Assembly (NCBI GenBank): GCA_026708645.1
Contig: JAPOUM010000025.1
Coordinates: 45,475 to 109,474, forward strand
Origin: Acidimicrobiaceae bacterium
GTDB taxonomy: Bacteria > Actinomycetota > Acidimicrobiia > Acidimicrobiales > Aldehydirespiratoraceae
Reading direction: 5' to 3'
Length of the DNA: 64,000 bases
Shown: piece after piece, positions 7,703 through 16,481 of the stretch
Layout of the letters: every line of letters starts with the position of its first letter
Numbering within the stretch: position 1 is the first letter of the stretch
Translations under genes and position numbers: made by a program
The notes under the pieces: model-generated
The model's database searches: none
Told to the model about the DNA's origin: nothing
The model's input: the letters and a program-made list of their open reading frames with translations, nothing else

Positions 7703-9663
7703 TGGGAGCGCAGCCAGAGCGTGCGTCGCTCTATTTTGGTCAAACACACCAGCCGGTGGGATTCACCAGTGCCGCCCTGGCGCATTTCGACGGATCGGCC
7801 GAACCGGTAGTGCGCGAGTTGCTCCAGAACAGCTTGGATGCGGCGAACCAAGCCGAAAGAGTTGCTGAGATACGGTTCGAGATTCGTGATGCAAACAGTG
7901 ATGATATTCCTGGATGGAAGGACTACTTGAAAGCACTCGAACTAGCAAAGCAAGAGCGCAAACGCTGGAATTCGGGGAAACCTTCGCATGATGAACGGAC
8001 AGTGCTCCAACGGATAGAATTGATGCGTCACCAAGAACGCATTCCTCTGCTTCTGTGCGTCGACAATGGACACGGGCTGGACGATCGTCGGATGGATGCG
8101 TTGCTCACGCCCGGCAACACCAGCAAGGGCGAGCGCGGTGCCGGCTCCTTCGGACTTGGTCACCACGCTGCCTTCGGGGCTTCCGACCTTCGCTACGTTC
8201 TCTACGGTGCCAGGTACCAGGAGGAAAACAGGCTCAAGTCAATTGCTTCGGGACATGCGATCCTGGCGAGCCATCGCAAGAAGTCGAAAGGTCCAGAACT
8301 GGCAGCTGATGGCTACTGGTTCGTTGAGGGTCAAGGAGATAAGGGCTTCGGTGTTTCGATTAAGCGATATCCCTGTATCATTCCAAACCTCCTGAGGCCT
8401 TATATAGAGAAACTCCCCGCCTCTGGAACTGTGGTGTGCATAGTCGGATTCAACGACTTCAACCGTGACGAAGGGGAGCCCGGCGCGGTTGAGATGATCG
8501 GCTGCGTTGCTGCGGCGAACTTCTCTGACGCGATCTGCTCGGGCAGTCTGAGCCTCACTGCGGCCGACATAAGAGGGGAATCACGCAATCACTCGACGTT
8601 GTGCCTTGCGTCTGCAGACGACGTCGAATCAGTGCTCGACTTAATCAAGGATCAGAAGAGAGCTCGCAGAGGCGGCGGCTTCATCGCCGGTTCGGTAGCT
8701 TACAGCGCAGTTTTAACGTTGCGTGATGGCCAGCAGATCGACACCCCTAAAGGAATCAGAGCACGCTGGCGGAGCTTAGCGGGCATCGATGGCGCCCAGA
8801 CTCAGGTTCACGTATTTCGGCGTGGAATGTGGATCACTTCGAGAGCAGAAGGGCTCAAGAAGGCCGATTTCGCGGATCAGGAGCCTTTCGATGCGGTGAT
8901 CTCCCTCGACGACGGCGAACTAGAGGAACTGGTGCGGGCGGCTGAGGGGCCTGAGCACCGCGGGCTCGACCACAAGCGTCTCGAGCCCGATGAGAAGAAG
9001 AGGCTTCGTGAACGTTTGCACGCTGTGGCACAGCTACTCCGAGCTGAAATCGGAGAGCGCGACGACCTCCAAGAGTACACACCCCCTGGGTTCGCTGAAC
9101 TGAGGGGCCGGTTGACCAAAGCTGCTGAGAAAGTGCGCAGAGCACGCTCTCCCGCTGGCGGCGGATCCAAGAAAGAACCCGTCATGCCAGGCGAGAAGCC
9201 CACGAACGGCGACAATGGCGGACCTCGCCGCAGAGGAACGCCGACACCGGGTTCGGTACCCCGGTACAGGTCGTCGCTGTCGGCGGAGAGCGGCCAGCGG
9301 GTGGTGGTGGCTCACCTGTCTTATGACGAGGAGGCTGTAGACGGATCACAAATCGGGGTGCGTGTGCGGGAGGCGTCTGGCGCCGACGGCTCATGCGAGT
9401 CGCCGCTGCCTGACGGCTATTTGCGGATTGCCAGCGTTGAAGACGGCGCAAGCCGAGCATCCGCAGGTCCCGATGGAGCGTTGGAAGTGACGCTGGAGGC
9501 CACTGCAGGCAGGCGCGTTCTCAAGGTGACGCTGTTGGAAGCGGTAGAAGATCCTCGGGTGCTTGAACTCGACTTGGTGAGGCGGCGACCGGATCCCTCT
9601 GATACCTCGGCAGTGCCGGACGCTCCCGCCGATGCCTCGGACTCGGCTAGTGTTGAGAACTGA
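7702..9663 (+). CDS. GHKL-fold ATPase (Hsp90/MutL-like), putative defence protein
   Basis: ATG 7702 overlaps the preceding stop as TGATG; 653 aa. The three Bergerat boxes are clear: the N box ELLQNSLDA at 39-47, the G1 box VDNGHGLDD around 120-128 (Asp121), and the G2 box GAGSFGLGHH at 146-155. The N-terminal 200 aa are therefore an ATP-binding GHKL domain. The C-terminal 450 aa are unrecognised and include a low-complexity Gly/Arg/Pro linker near 490-530 and a probable beta-rich end. ATP-dependent clamp or remodelling action is likely by analogy. No histidine kinase phospho-acceptor or topoisomerase parts are visible. It sits between the PP-loop protein and two unknown proteins, all on one strand with short gaps, so they probably act together. 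Confidence 0.82.
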   Translation: MGAQPERASLYFGQTHQPVGFTSAALAHFDGSAEPVVRELLQNSLDAANQAERVAEIRFEIRDANSDDIPGWKDYLKALELAKQERKRWNSGKPSHDERTVLQRIELMRHQERIPLLLCVDNGHGLDDRRMDALLTPGNTSKGERGAGSFGLGHHAAFGASDLRYVLYGARYQEENRLKSIASGHAILASHRKKSKGPELAADGYWFVEGQGDKGFGVSIKRYPCIIPNLLRPYIEKLPASGTVVCIVGFNDFNRDEGEPGAVEMIGCVAAANFSDAICSGSLSLTAADIRGESRNHSTLCLASADDVESVLDLIKDQKRARRGGGFIAGSVAYSAVLTLRDGQQIDTPKGIRARWRSLAGIDGAQTQVHVFRRGMWITSRAEGLKKADFADQEPFDAVISLDDGELEELVRAAEGPEHRGLDHKRLEPDEKKRLRERLHAVAQLLRAEIGERDDLQEYTPPGFAELRGRLTKAAEKVRRARSPAGGGSKKEPVMPGEKPTNGDNGGPRRRGTPTPGSVPRYRSSLSAESGQRVVVAHLSYDEEAVDGSQIGVRVREASGADGSCESPLPDGYLRIASVEDGASRASAGPDGALEVTLEATAGRRVLKVTLLEAVEDPRVLELDLVRRRPDPSDTSAVPDAPADASDSASVEN

Positions 9664-9675
9664 CACCGCCGTCTC

Positions 9676-10494
9676 GTGCCGGGAGTGCTGACACGACCAA
9701 TGCAGAACTCGCGACTGCCGGTGCTGCTCGAGGACGGGTCATCGCTCGATTGGAGCGAGGCGCATTACAGCGTCGAAGTCACATTGCGGCGTCAGGGTGC
9801 GTCCATAGAGCATCGCCTCAGCGATGCTGCCGGTCTGCAAGCTCTGATCGACGCTGGCTGCGCTGAATGGGTTACAGAACTGCGGTGTCCTAGGACATTG
9901 CTCAGCCGGCGAATTTCCGGGTCTTCGCAGCGGCAAGAAGTGACTTGGAGCGCTGACGAGATCGCGGGAGACGTTTTCTTGTTACCGGGGCTAGTAGCGG
10001 CACGCGAGGCAAAGCTTGCACATGGGCTCGGACTCAGCGGAGGAATCTGGCCGACCACCGCCGAAGTGGTTTTCCCGCAAGGATGGTGGCTCGCCAAGGG
10101 CGAAATACGCAGCGTCAAACCGTTGATTGTGTCGTTGGTGCGGTTCGTCTCTAGCGCCGATCTCAAGCCCGGCGCGATGTCAGTCGAAGAGGTTTCTGAC
10201 GCAACCGAAGTCTACTTCCGGGTCAAGCTTGCCACTGATTTGTACGAACATCGTCGGCATGATCGCGACATCCAGATTGCTGGTCTGATAGCAGCGTTCG
10301 GACGCCTGCCTCGCAGTTCGCTCAGAGCTGGGGGAGAGCATGCCGATTCCCAGATTGCCGAGAGACTCCGCTCGGAATTTGAGTCAAGGGGGATACCCGA
10401 CTGGGACGATGAGGACGACTTCGATCCGGCTCTTGCGGCTACCGCTTGGGAGCCCTTCGCTATAGACGCACAGGGCAGTGTCGAGGACGATTAG
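9676..10494 (+). CDS. unknown protein of the defence-like island (272 aa)
   Basis: It starts 13 bases after the GHKL gene. GTG 9676 is the longest start, with GTG 9685 and ATG 9700 (opening MQNSRLPVLLEDGSSLDW) as alternatives. I do not recognise a domain. It is predicted soluble and mixed alpha/beta, with the recognisable pieces RCPRTLLSRR, SGGIWPTTAEVVFPQGWWLA and VYFRVKLATDLYEHRRHDRD. It ends in a very acidic tail (DWDDEDDFDP). No Cys pairs, membrane segments or nucleotide-binding motifs are seen. It is tightly placed between the GHKL ATPase and the next unknown gene, so it is probably a co-translated subunit of the same system. Confidence 0.7.
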   Translation: MPGVLTRPMQNSRLPVLLEDGSSLDWSEAHYSVEVTLRRQGASIEHRLSDAAGLQALIDAGCAEWVTELRCPRTLLSRRISGSSQRQEVTWSADEIAGDVFLLPGLVAAREAKLAHGLGLSGGIWPTTAEVVFPQGWWLAKGEIRSVKPLIVSLVRFVSSADLKPGAMSVEEVSDATEVYFRVKLATDLYEHRRHDRDIQIAGLIAAFGRLPRSSLRAGGEHADSQIAERLRSEFESRGIPDWDDEDDFDPALAATAWEPFAIDAQGSVEDD

Positions 10495-10512
10495 GAGATC
10501 AGGAACCAAACG

Positions 10513-11469
10513 ATGAGCAAGATGGTCTTCGGCGCTGTCGAGATCGATACGGATCACTACGAGGAGTGGCAGAGATCTCTGATTTACGTGAAGAAGCAGT
10601 TCGCGGAGACAGAGTCGGAGCAAGCTCGCCAACGCAGGCAGGAGACGTCGAAACTTCAGGACGAACTGATGGCGAAGCTAGAAGAGGGGCCCACCGCGAT
10701 TGAGAGGTTCATAGTCACGGGAGTGCTCAAAGTCGCCGATCTGGATGCTGCTCGCGGCTCTGTGCCGGAACTGGGCAATCTCACAGCGGGAGAGATGAGC
10801 AAATTGCCCAGCTATGCCGAGCGGCGGGTCGCAGAGTCTCTCAATGGTGCGATCACTCCTTCGGCCGCCGCGGAACCCGCAGTCTGGGCACTCTGCCATG
10901 CGGTTTGGATGGGCCGCGGAGTGTTCGGCAGAGATTTGCCGACGGTGTTCGTCTACGGATCAAAGGCCGATACCGCAGAAGCCCGTACTCGCAACTTCTT
11001 GCGCCGCACTGGAGGGCTGCGCCCCGTGCGCGGCAATATTTCGCCGCTGAGAGACTGCCCGATCTCAGCGGCTTGGTGGCGTGTGCGTCTCGCCGAACAG
11101 GCGCGAACCAGCTCGGAAGGCCGTCTTGAGTTCGATGCGGCGCATCAACTGCTTCGATTGAGCAATGTCTGGGAGAATTTGGTGGGGATGCTGCTGCGAC
11201 AGGTGACAGCGGTGTGTGCGCCGCAGGCATTGGCTGCGGTGATCTGTGCATTGGCAGAGGTGCATGGCGTTGGCACCGAAGTCGAGCGCGAGCCGGTTCA
11301 AGCAGCCATACGGGCTCTCGGGCGTCTCAGTTACTCTCACTGTCTTCACGCAGTGCCGCTATCCGCCTTGGTCGAAACGGCGAGTCAAGCGGTCCGGGAC
11401 GTGTCGGTGGACGACAAATCCGAAGGGAGGAAACCGACCAGCTCCCAGCTGCGAGTGGCGCCCAATTGA
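10513..11469 (+). CDS. unknown protein of the defence-like island (318 aa), DUF6339-like C-terminus possible
   Basis: ATG 10513 follows an AGGAG sequence 18 bases after the previous gene. Residues 20-60 are rich in Gln/Glu/Lys and may form a coiled coil (FAETESEQARQRRQETSKLQ). The second half has an aromatic block, FLRRTGGLRPVRGNISPLRD then CPISAAWWRVRLAEQ, and a helical C-terminus. The WW-R-L pattern loosely recalls DUF6339 proteins found in defence neighbourhoods, but I cannot confirm this by eye. No catalytic motif is evident. It is the last intact gene of the island and is followed by a decayed fragment. Confidence 0.68.
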   Translation: MSKMVFGAVEIDTDHYEEWQRSLIYVKKQFAETESEQARQRRQETSKLQDELMAKLEEGPTAIERFIVTGVLKVADLDAARGSVPELGNLTAGEMSKLPSYAERRVAESLNGAITPSAAAEPAVWALCHAVWMGRGVFGRDLPTVFVYGSKADTAEARTRNFLRRTGGLRPVRGNISPLRDCPISAAWWRVRLAEQARTSSEGRLEFDAAHQLLRLSNVWENLVGMLLRQVTAVCAPQALAAVICALAEVHGVGTEVEREPVQAAIRALGRLSYSHCLHAVPLSALVETASQAVRDVSVDDKSEGRKPTSSQLRVAPN

Positions 11470-11493
11470 GCAAACCGAGGTAGCGGGGTCTGA

Positions 11494-11634
11494 GGCGTTC
11501 CGGGCCTGCTGTGCTTAGCTGACGCGGGGCATCTGATCATCTTCGACCGTCGCCCCGACACGGCTTGGGAAGACAAGATCTTCCGGAGATCGGAGTCTTG
11601 GGGCGACCAGCCGATCACCGTCTGGGGAATGTGA
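11494..11634 (+). pseudogene. 3' remnant of an AAA-ATPase/PD-(D/E)XK-type gene
   Basis: An open stretch with no start codon reads CLADAGHLIIFDRRPDTAWE, then DKIFRRSESWGDQPITVWGM, and stops at TGA 11632. The (A)DxGHL-(I/V)IFDRRP-W-EKIFRR-PITVWGM ending closely resembles the C-terminus of AAA-ATPase proteins with a fused nuclease-like domain, common in bacterial defence and orphan loci. Everything upstream is missing, so this is a truncated relic left when the island was assembled or eroded. Confidence 0.6.
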
Positions 11635-11757
11635 TGCAGCCGCTGCGAGGCTGCCTGCGGCACGGCCGGTAGCGACAGGCGCCGAGAGTGCGCCGCCGTC
11701 GGACGGCACATAGCGTGAGTCTGCGAACAGCGGGTCGACACCGAACAGGAGCAAGCA

Positions 11758-12603
11758 ATGCCCATCAACCCTGATGCCGTGGGTGCGGTCGGAGAAGAGT
11801 CCGAGGTCGCCTGGACCTCCGACGACAGCCTGCTCTACGCCCTCGGCGTGGGCGCTGGAGCTTCCGACCCGACCGGTTTCGAGCTCGAGTTCACCACCGA
11901 GAACACCAGAGACCTGCCTCAGCGAGCCCTGCCCACCCAGGTGGTGGTGATGGGGATGGGCGCGATGCCCGACTATGGCGACTTCGATCTGGCGGCGCTG
12001 CTGCACGGCGACCAGCACATCGAGCTGCACCAAGAACTGCCGCCGGCGGGATCGGCGGTGAGCCAGACGCGGGTGGCAGGCATCTACGACAAGATCAAGG
12101 CCGCCCTCGTGGTGCTCGAAACCAACGCCCGCAGCCATGACGGCGAGCCGCTGTGGACCAGCCGAGCGGGCCTGTTCATATCCGGCGAAGGCGGCTGGGG
12201 CGGCGACCGCGGCCCGTCCAGCACCTGGCAGCGGCCCGACCGCCCGGCCGACCATGTCACCGGCTATGACACTCGCACCGACCAGGCGCTGCTCTACCGG
12301 CTCAACGGCGACCGCAACCCGCTTCACACGGATCCCTCCTTCTCGGCCCTGGCCGGCTTCGAGACCCCGATCCTTCACGGCTTGTGCACCTTCGGCGTTG
12401 CCGGACGAGCGCTGCTGCACACCTGCTGTGCGAGCGACCCCGCCCGCTTCGCCTCGATGAGCGGACGCTTCAAAATGCCGGTCCTGCCGGGGCAGCGCCT
12501 CGATGTCCACATCTGGGACGAAGGCGACCAGACGCTGTTCCAGACCCGTGTGGGCGACCAAGTGGTGTTCGACGCGGGCGTGTTCACGGCCCGCGAGGTG
12601 TGA
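11758..12603 (+). CDS. MaoC-family (R)-specific enoyl-CoA hydratase
   Basis: ATG 11758 is preceded by AGGAG; 281 aa. The N-terminal half is the first, degenerate hot-dog fold (MPINPDAVGAVGEES, then SLLYALGVGAG). The C-terminal half carries the catalytic hydratase-2 motif LYRLNGDRNPLHTDPSFSAL with the Asp...His pair, followed by FETPILHGLCTFG. This double-hot-dog layout matches 2-enoyl-CoA hydratases of the MFE-2/PHA type. It would hydrate trans-2-enoyl-CoA in fatty-acid or sterol side-chain breakdown. Its stop overlaps the GTG start of the next gene (GTGTGA), so the two are translationally coupled. Confidence 0.88.
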   Translation: MPINPDAVGAVGEESEVAWTSDDSLLYALGVGAGASDPTGFELEFTTENTRDLPQRALPTQVVVMGMGAMPDYGDFDLAALLHGDQHIELHQELPPAGSAVSQTRVAGIYDKIKAALVVLETNARSHDGEPLWTSRAGLFISGEGGWGGDRGPSSTWQRPDRPADHVTGYDTRTDQALLYRLNGDRNPLHTDPSFSALAGFETPILHGLCTFGVAGRALLHTCCASDPARFASMSGRFKMPVLPGQRLDVHIWDEGDQTLFQTRVGDQVVFDAGVFTAREV

Positions 12604-13712
12604 CCGGCTCGTTCCAACTTCTCGACAACTTCGAGTTCGTTGCTGACCTGAGCCGCAGCCTCGCCCGAGCCCGCAGGCGAGTCTTGATACAGGTGATGAC
12701 ATTCGACGGCGACGCAGCGGGCCTCGCCGTGGCCGAGCTGTTGGCCCGAGCAGCCTCCAGAAACGTGGATGTGAGGCTGCTGATCGACTGTTTCGCTCTG
12801 CGGTACGTGAGCGACCGCCGATCCAGCCATCACGAAGTGCGTGCCGAGGCCGCAGAGACTGCGACCATGTTCCAGCGGCTGCTCCGCTCCGGCGTATCGG
12901 TGCAGTTCACCCAGCCGTGGGGGCCGTTGCTGATGTTCGGTCTGAGCCGCAACCACAAGAAGATGTATGTGATCGATGATCACGCGTACGTCGGCGGAAT
13001 CAACATCAGCGACCACAACTTCGCTTGGCGCGACTTCATGGTGCGCACCGACGACCCCGAAGTCGTAGCGGCTCTGGCCGACGATTTCGCCTGCACTCAA
13101 AGAGGCGAGCGACGCAGCGTCAACAGTCGCATCATCACCAACCGGGAACTGGAGCCCGTTCTCACCGATCTGGTGATCGGCGCCGCACGAAGCGTGACCT
13201 TGGCTTCGCCGTATGCGCTCGACGTGGGAATGGTCGAACTTCTGGAGCGCTCGCAGGCAGAGAACCGAACCGTCATCACCGCCCAAGAGAACAACTATCG
13301 CTGGCTGCGAGTCGCCGAGCCTTACCTGTGGCACCGCTTGAGGCGCAGTGAGGTGGAGCTGTGCACCTATCCCGAGTTCTTTCATTTGCGGTTCTTGCTG
13401 GTCGACGACAGCAAGCTGCTGGTCGGCTCGTCGAACTTCAATCGTCACAGCCTGCGCTGCAACCAGGAGCTGGGGGTGCTGATAGAAGACCCCGCTTTCA
13501 TCGCCGCTTTCAAAGCCCGGTTCCTCGTCGATGTCGAGCCCCTCGACGTGAGCCGACTGTCGCAGCAGAGTCCAGCCGCCAGAGCCGGGAGTGCGCTGGC
13601 GGCGTACTTCTATTTCGCTGCGATCGTGCGAGCGGCGCATCTGCTGGCCCCGTTCGCTCCTGTGCTGGCCCGCCGATCCGGCAGGCGCGCCTCGACAGGC
13701 TGCGCGGTTTGA
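12600..13712 (+). CDS. phospholipase D-like / cardiolipin synthase-like protein
   Basis: GTG 12600 overlaps the MaoC stop; 370 aa. Two HKD-type motifs are present. H119-x-K121-x4-D126 lies in RNHKKMYVIDDHAYVGG, and a second copy lies in FHLRFLLVDDSKLLVGSSNF, with Arg264 in place of Lys (H262-x-R264-x4-D269). The N-terminus ARRRVLIQVMTFDGDAAG is the usual PLD strand-loop. The family transfers phosphatidyl groups (cardiolipin synthase) or cleaves phosphodiesters. The Lys-to-Arg change in the second motif may reduce activity. There is only one weak hydrophobic segment, near the C-terminus (about residues 325-350), unlike the N-terminal anchors of classical Cls. Confidence 0.82.
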   Translation: MTGSFQLLDNFEFVADLSRSLARARRRVLIQVMTFDGDAAGLAVAELLARAASRNVDVRLLIDCFALRYVSDRRSSHHEVRAEAAETATMFQRLLRSGVSVQFTQPWGPLLMFGLSRNHKKMYVIDDHAYVGGINISDHNFAWRDFMVRTDDPEVVAALADDFACTQRGERRSVNSRIITNRELEPVLTDLVIGAARSVTLASPYALDVGMVELLERSQAENRTVITAQENNYRWLRVAEPYLWHRLRRSEVELCTYPEFFHLRFLLVDDSKLLVGSSNFNRHSLRCNQELGVLIEDPAFIAAFKARFLVDVEPLDVSRLSQQSPAARAGSALAAYFYFAAIVRAAHLLAPFAPVLARRSGRRASTGCAV

Positions 13713-13860
13713 CGGGCTGCGCGCCTCGACAGGCTGCGCGGTTTGACGGGCACGCTGGCGGGCGGCGAGGTTCGACCGGCTGCGCGGTTTGACGGGCTGA
13801 GCGTTGCGATCTTCGGCGCGTCTCGACTGGCGTCGCGGCTTGGCCGGCGGTGAGGCTTGA
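13685..13860. repeat. 34-bp tandem duplication across the PLD stop codon, then degenerate copies
   Basis: A 34-bp unit starting at 13685 is repeated at 13719. The stop codon of the PLD gene (13710-13712) lies in the first unit. Shorter relatives built on CTGCGCGGTTTGACGGGC continue to about 13860. No hairpin terminator is obvious. Confidence 0.75.
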
Positions 13861-13896
13861 CAGGTAACGCCGTACAGGCGGCTACCCTCGAACTCC

Positions 13897-14328
13897 GTGT
13901 CCGATCAGCCCCAGCGTCGAGGCGCCACCGTCGACGAACTGCTCGACACGGCCCGAAGCGAGATCGATCGTGTGACTCCGTCGGAGCTCGCCGAGCTGAT
14001 GGAGGCCTCCGACGACGACGGCTCGCTGCTGGTGATCGACGTGCGCGAGCACCCCGACCGTGAGCGCACCGGCATAATCCCCGGCTCAGTGAACATCCCG
14101 CTGATCGTGCTGGAATGGCGTTGCGACCTTGCCTCGGCGCACTCGCATCCTGCGGTGCGTTCGCATCAGCAACGATTGGTGATGGTCTGCAATGAGGGAT
14201 GCGCTTCGAGTCTGGCCGCAGCGTCGGTCAAGCGTCTCGGCTTCGCGCAGGTGGCCGACCTAGCCGACGGAGTCGTGGGTTGGGCGGCGTCCGGCCTGCC
14301 GCTGGCGCCTCCTGAGCCTCTGCCCTGA
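13897..14328 (+). CDS. rhodanese-like domain protein
   Basis: GTG start, 143 aa, single domain. Typical pieces are LLVIDVREHPDRERTGIIPG (first active-site wall) and SVNIPLIVLEW. The catalytic loop VCNEGCASSLAA holds the sulfur-accepting Cys98, and the end is GVVGWAASGLPL. The active-site loop CNEGCAS resembles actinobacterial thiosulfate sulfurtransferase-like proteins. It likely moves sulfane sulfur or reduces a thiol acceptor in the cytoplasm; the physiological acceptor is unknown. It is independent of the flanking genes. Confidence 0.88.
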   Translation: MSDQPQRRGATVDELLDTARSEIDRVTPSELAELMEASDDDGSLLVIDVREHPDRERTGIIPGSVNIPLIVLEWRCDLASAHSHPAVRSHQQRLVMVCNEGCASSLAAASVKRLGFAQVADLADGVVGWAASGLPLAPPEPLP

Positions 14329-14409
14329 GAGGCCCAGCCCTGCTCAGAGAGGCCCTGCCAGAGGCCCAGCCCCGCTCAGAGAGGCCCAGCCCTGAGCCTC
14401 TGCCCTGAG
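14311..14409. repeat. duplication of the rhodanese gene end including its stop
   Basis: The 19-mer CCTGAGCCTCTGCCCTGAG occurs at 14311-14329, covering the stop codon 14326-14328, and again at 14391-14409. Between them are three diverged GAGAGGCCCAGCCC-type units. The array fills the whole gap to the convergent VWA gene. Confidence 0.75.
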
Positions 14410-14417
14410 CGACGCTT

Positions 14418-15944
14418 TCAGCGGCCGGCGGTGACGAGGCTGCGTTTGTGTGCCACGAAATCGACCAGCACATAGTCGCCGAGGTTCTCGTTGGTGGCGA
14501 AGAAGGCCCGCCCGCCGTTCAAGGCGGTGACCTGCTCGACGAAGCCGGTCATCTGAGACGTGGCGTCCAGCATGAAGGTATTGATGCGGATGCCCTCACG
14601 GGTGCAGCCGGCGACCTCCGCCAGGGTGAGGTCCAGCGTCTCACGGATCGGGGGATAACTGAAGAAGGCCCGCCCGGACGCGGTCAGATGAGCCGTCGGC
14701 TCGCCGTCTGTGATCATGATGATCTGCCTGTTGGCGGTCTGGCGCCGCAGCATGGCGCGTGCCAGCATCAGCCCATGATGCATGTTGGTTCCGTAGACGT
14801 AATCCCAAGAAGCGTCCGGCAGTTGTTCGGGGCGCAATTCTCGGGCTGTCTCGCCGAAGGAGACCAGACCCAGATAATCGTTGGGATACAGGTTCGAGAT
14901 CAGCGCCTGCAGAGCCATCGCTACTTTCTTGGCCGGCAGAAAGTTGTTGCGCATCGGCATCGACAGCGACAAGTCGATCATCAGCACCGTGGCTGAGCGC
15001 ACCTGCTGCTCGGTTTGTTCCACCTCGAAGTCGTCGGAATGCAGCCGCACCGGGACCCCTCCGCCGGTGCGGGCGACAGCATTGCGGATCGTCTGGCCGA
15101 TGTGCAGGTTGAAAGGGTCGCCGTAGCTGTACGGCTTGGTGAGGGGTTCACGCTCATGGCCGGGCCCGGCGCGGGCGATGGAGTGTCGCCCGCGCATGTC
15201 CGGGTCGAGCCGGCTGAACAGGTCTCTCAGAGCGTTCTGTCCGATCTTGCGGATCGCCCGAGGGGTCAGACCGGGATGAGGTTGTCGAGCGTCGATCAGG
15301 CGCGCCTCGGCGAGCAGGTCCGCCATCTGGGCCATGCCTTGCAGGCCTGAGGCGGCGTTGCCGCCCAGCAGACCACGCACCGCCTCGAGGTCGGCTTCGA
15401 GCAGGTCGCTGGGGTTGGTGGCACTCTGCAGCAACCGCTCAAGCTGATCGATCTCAGCGAGTCGCGACAGCGCGTCCAAGAGTTGCTGCAGCTGCGGCGT
15501 GTCACCCTGCTGCGTCGTGTCACCGCAGCGGCGCTCCGGCGTTGCCTTTCCGGCGCCCTGCTGCATCATCTGACGGCTGATACGTTCGCGCAGCTCGGCG
15601 AGGTCTGGGACGGCCTCGCCGCTTGCGAAGTCTGCGCCGTCGAGCGCCTGAAGCTGTTCCAGCAGCCGGCGGCGCTGCTCGCGCAGGCGTTCGAGCATGC
15701 TGCGGAGTCCTTCGATGTCGCGCCCTGCGCGGTCGCGCAAGCCGTCGGCCATCAAGCGGCGCAGGGCGCCGGTCAGGGCGCCGTGATAAAGCAGATCATC
15801 GGCGACCTCGTCGAATATGTGGTCGGCATCGAGTTCGAATCCTGTCTGGCTGCCGTCCCAGCGCGAATACGCGAACCGCACCGGCTCGGGCCGGGCCTGC
15901 AACTCGGGGCGCCGGAGCTTGCGAAGAGGCTTGGGCCGCGCCAT
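14418..15944 (-). CDS. von Willebrand factor type A (VWA) domain protein
   Basis: 508 aa from ATG 15944. The C-terminal third is a VWA domain: VLMIDLSLSMPM carries the MIDAS residues D324-x-S326-x-S328, and IIMITDGEPTAHL gives the later Asp. The N-terminal half is helical and charged, with a likely coiled coil at 80-130 (GLRSMLERLREQRRRLLEQL). The layout resembles the CoxE/BatA-like VWA partners of MoxR AAA+ ATPases, where the pair acts in metal insertion or complex maturation. No MoxR gene is adjacent here. It is convergent with the rhodanese gene. Confidence 0.85.
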   Translation of the reverse strand: MARPKPLRKLRRPELQARPEPVRFAYSRWDGSQTGFELDADHIFDEVADDLLYHGALTGALRRLMADGLRDRAGRDIEGLRSMLERLREQRRRLLEQLQALDGADFASGEAVPDLAELRERISRQMMQQGAGKATPERRCGDTTQQGDTPQLQQLLDALSRLAEIDQLERLLQSATNPSDLLEADLEAVRGLLGGNAASGLQGMAQMADLLAEARLIDARQPHPGLTPRAIRKIGQNALRDLFSRLDPDMRGRHSIARAGPGHEREPLTKPYSYGDPFNLHIGQTIRNAVARTGGGVPVRLHSDDFEVEQTEQQVRSATVLMIDLSLSMPMRNNFLPAKKVAMALQALISNLYPNDYLGLVSFGETARELRPEQLPDASWDYVYGTNMHHGLMLARAMLRRQTANRQIIMITDGEPTAHLTASGRAFFSYPPIRETLDLTLAEVAGCTREGIRINTFMLDATSQMTGFVEQVTALNGGRAFFATNENLGDYVLVDFVAHKRSLVTAGR

Positions 15945-16205
15945 CGACTGACCCTAGCCGAGCCCGCGGGCCTCTCGGGCCTCGGTCTCGCCTCTTGCGG
16001 GAGCTGCCAGTTCGCCTGCCAGGTTCGCCTGCCGGCTCGACCTTCTGACGTGATCGGTGAAATATTTCGGGCCCGGGTTGGCAAATGTCATATTCCACTG
16101 GTGTAATTACATCAAGGTCGTCGGGCGGCGCCGGATCCAGCGAAGTTTGGATCCGGGAACTTGTCCGGCAATGGGCCACAAGCATTAGTCAGGGGAAGGA
16201 ATCCA

Positions 16206-16481
16206 ATGGAGCTACACGGCATATTTCCAGCCGAGGACATGTCTTGGCAGCGCGAAGCCAACTGCCTGGGCGTGCATCCCGATCTGTTCTACCCGGAGCG
16301 CGGCGCCTCCACCAAAGAGGCCAAAGAGGTCTGCAAGGGTTGCGTAGTGCGCGAGGAGTGCCTCGAGTTCGCTCTCAGCAACGGCGAGAAGTTCGGCATC
16401 TGGGGCGGCATGAGCGAGCGGGAGCGGCGACGCATCCGCCGAGCCCGCGCCATACAGCGCCGAGCCGCCGCCAGCGCCTGA
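16206..16481 (+). CDS. WhiB-family Fe-S transcription regulator
   Basis: ATG 16206 follows GGGGAAGGAA; 91 aa. The four cluster ligands are C20, C43, C46 and C52 (C-x22-C-x2-C-x5-C), and the G[IVL]WGG turn is at 64-68. A basic C-terminus (RERRRIRRARAIQRRA) would contact DNA. WhiB proteins are restricted to Actinomycetota and their phages. They bind a [4Fe-4S] cluster and usually work with sigma factor region 4 to control division, redox or stress genes. The length fits the WhiB1/WhiB2-like size class. It is a single gene; the cognate regulon cannot be read here. Confidence 0.95.
   Translation: MELHGIFPAEDMSWQREANCLGVHPDLFYPERGASTKEAKEVCKGCVVREECLEFALSNGEKFGIWGGMSERERRRIRRARAIQRRAAASA

Noticed and set aside
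13361..13792. Open frame running past the PLD gene into the 34-bp repeats
   Set aside because: Out of frame with PLD, Arg-rich, and created by the tandem repeat that avoids stops in this frame.
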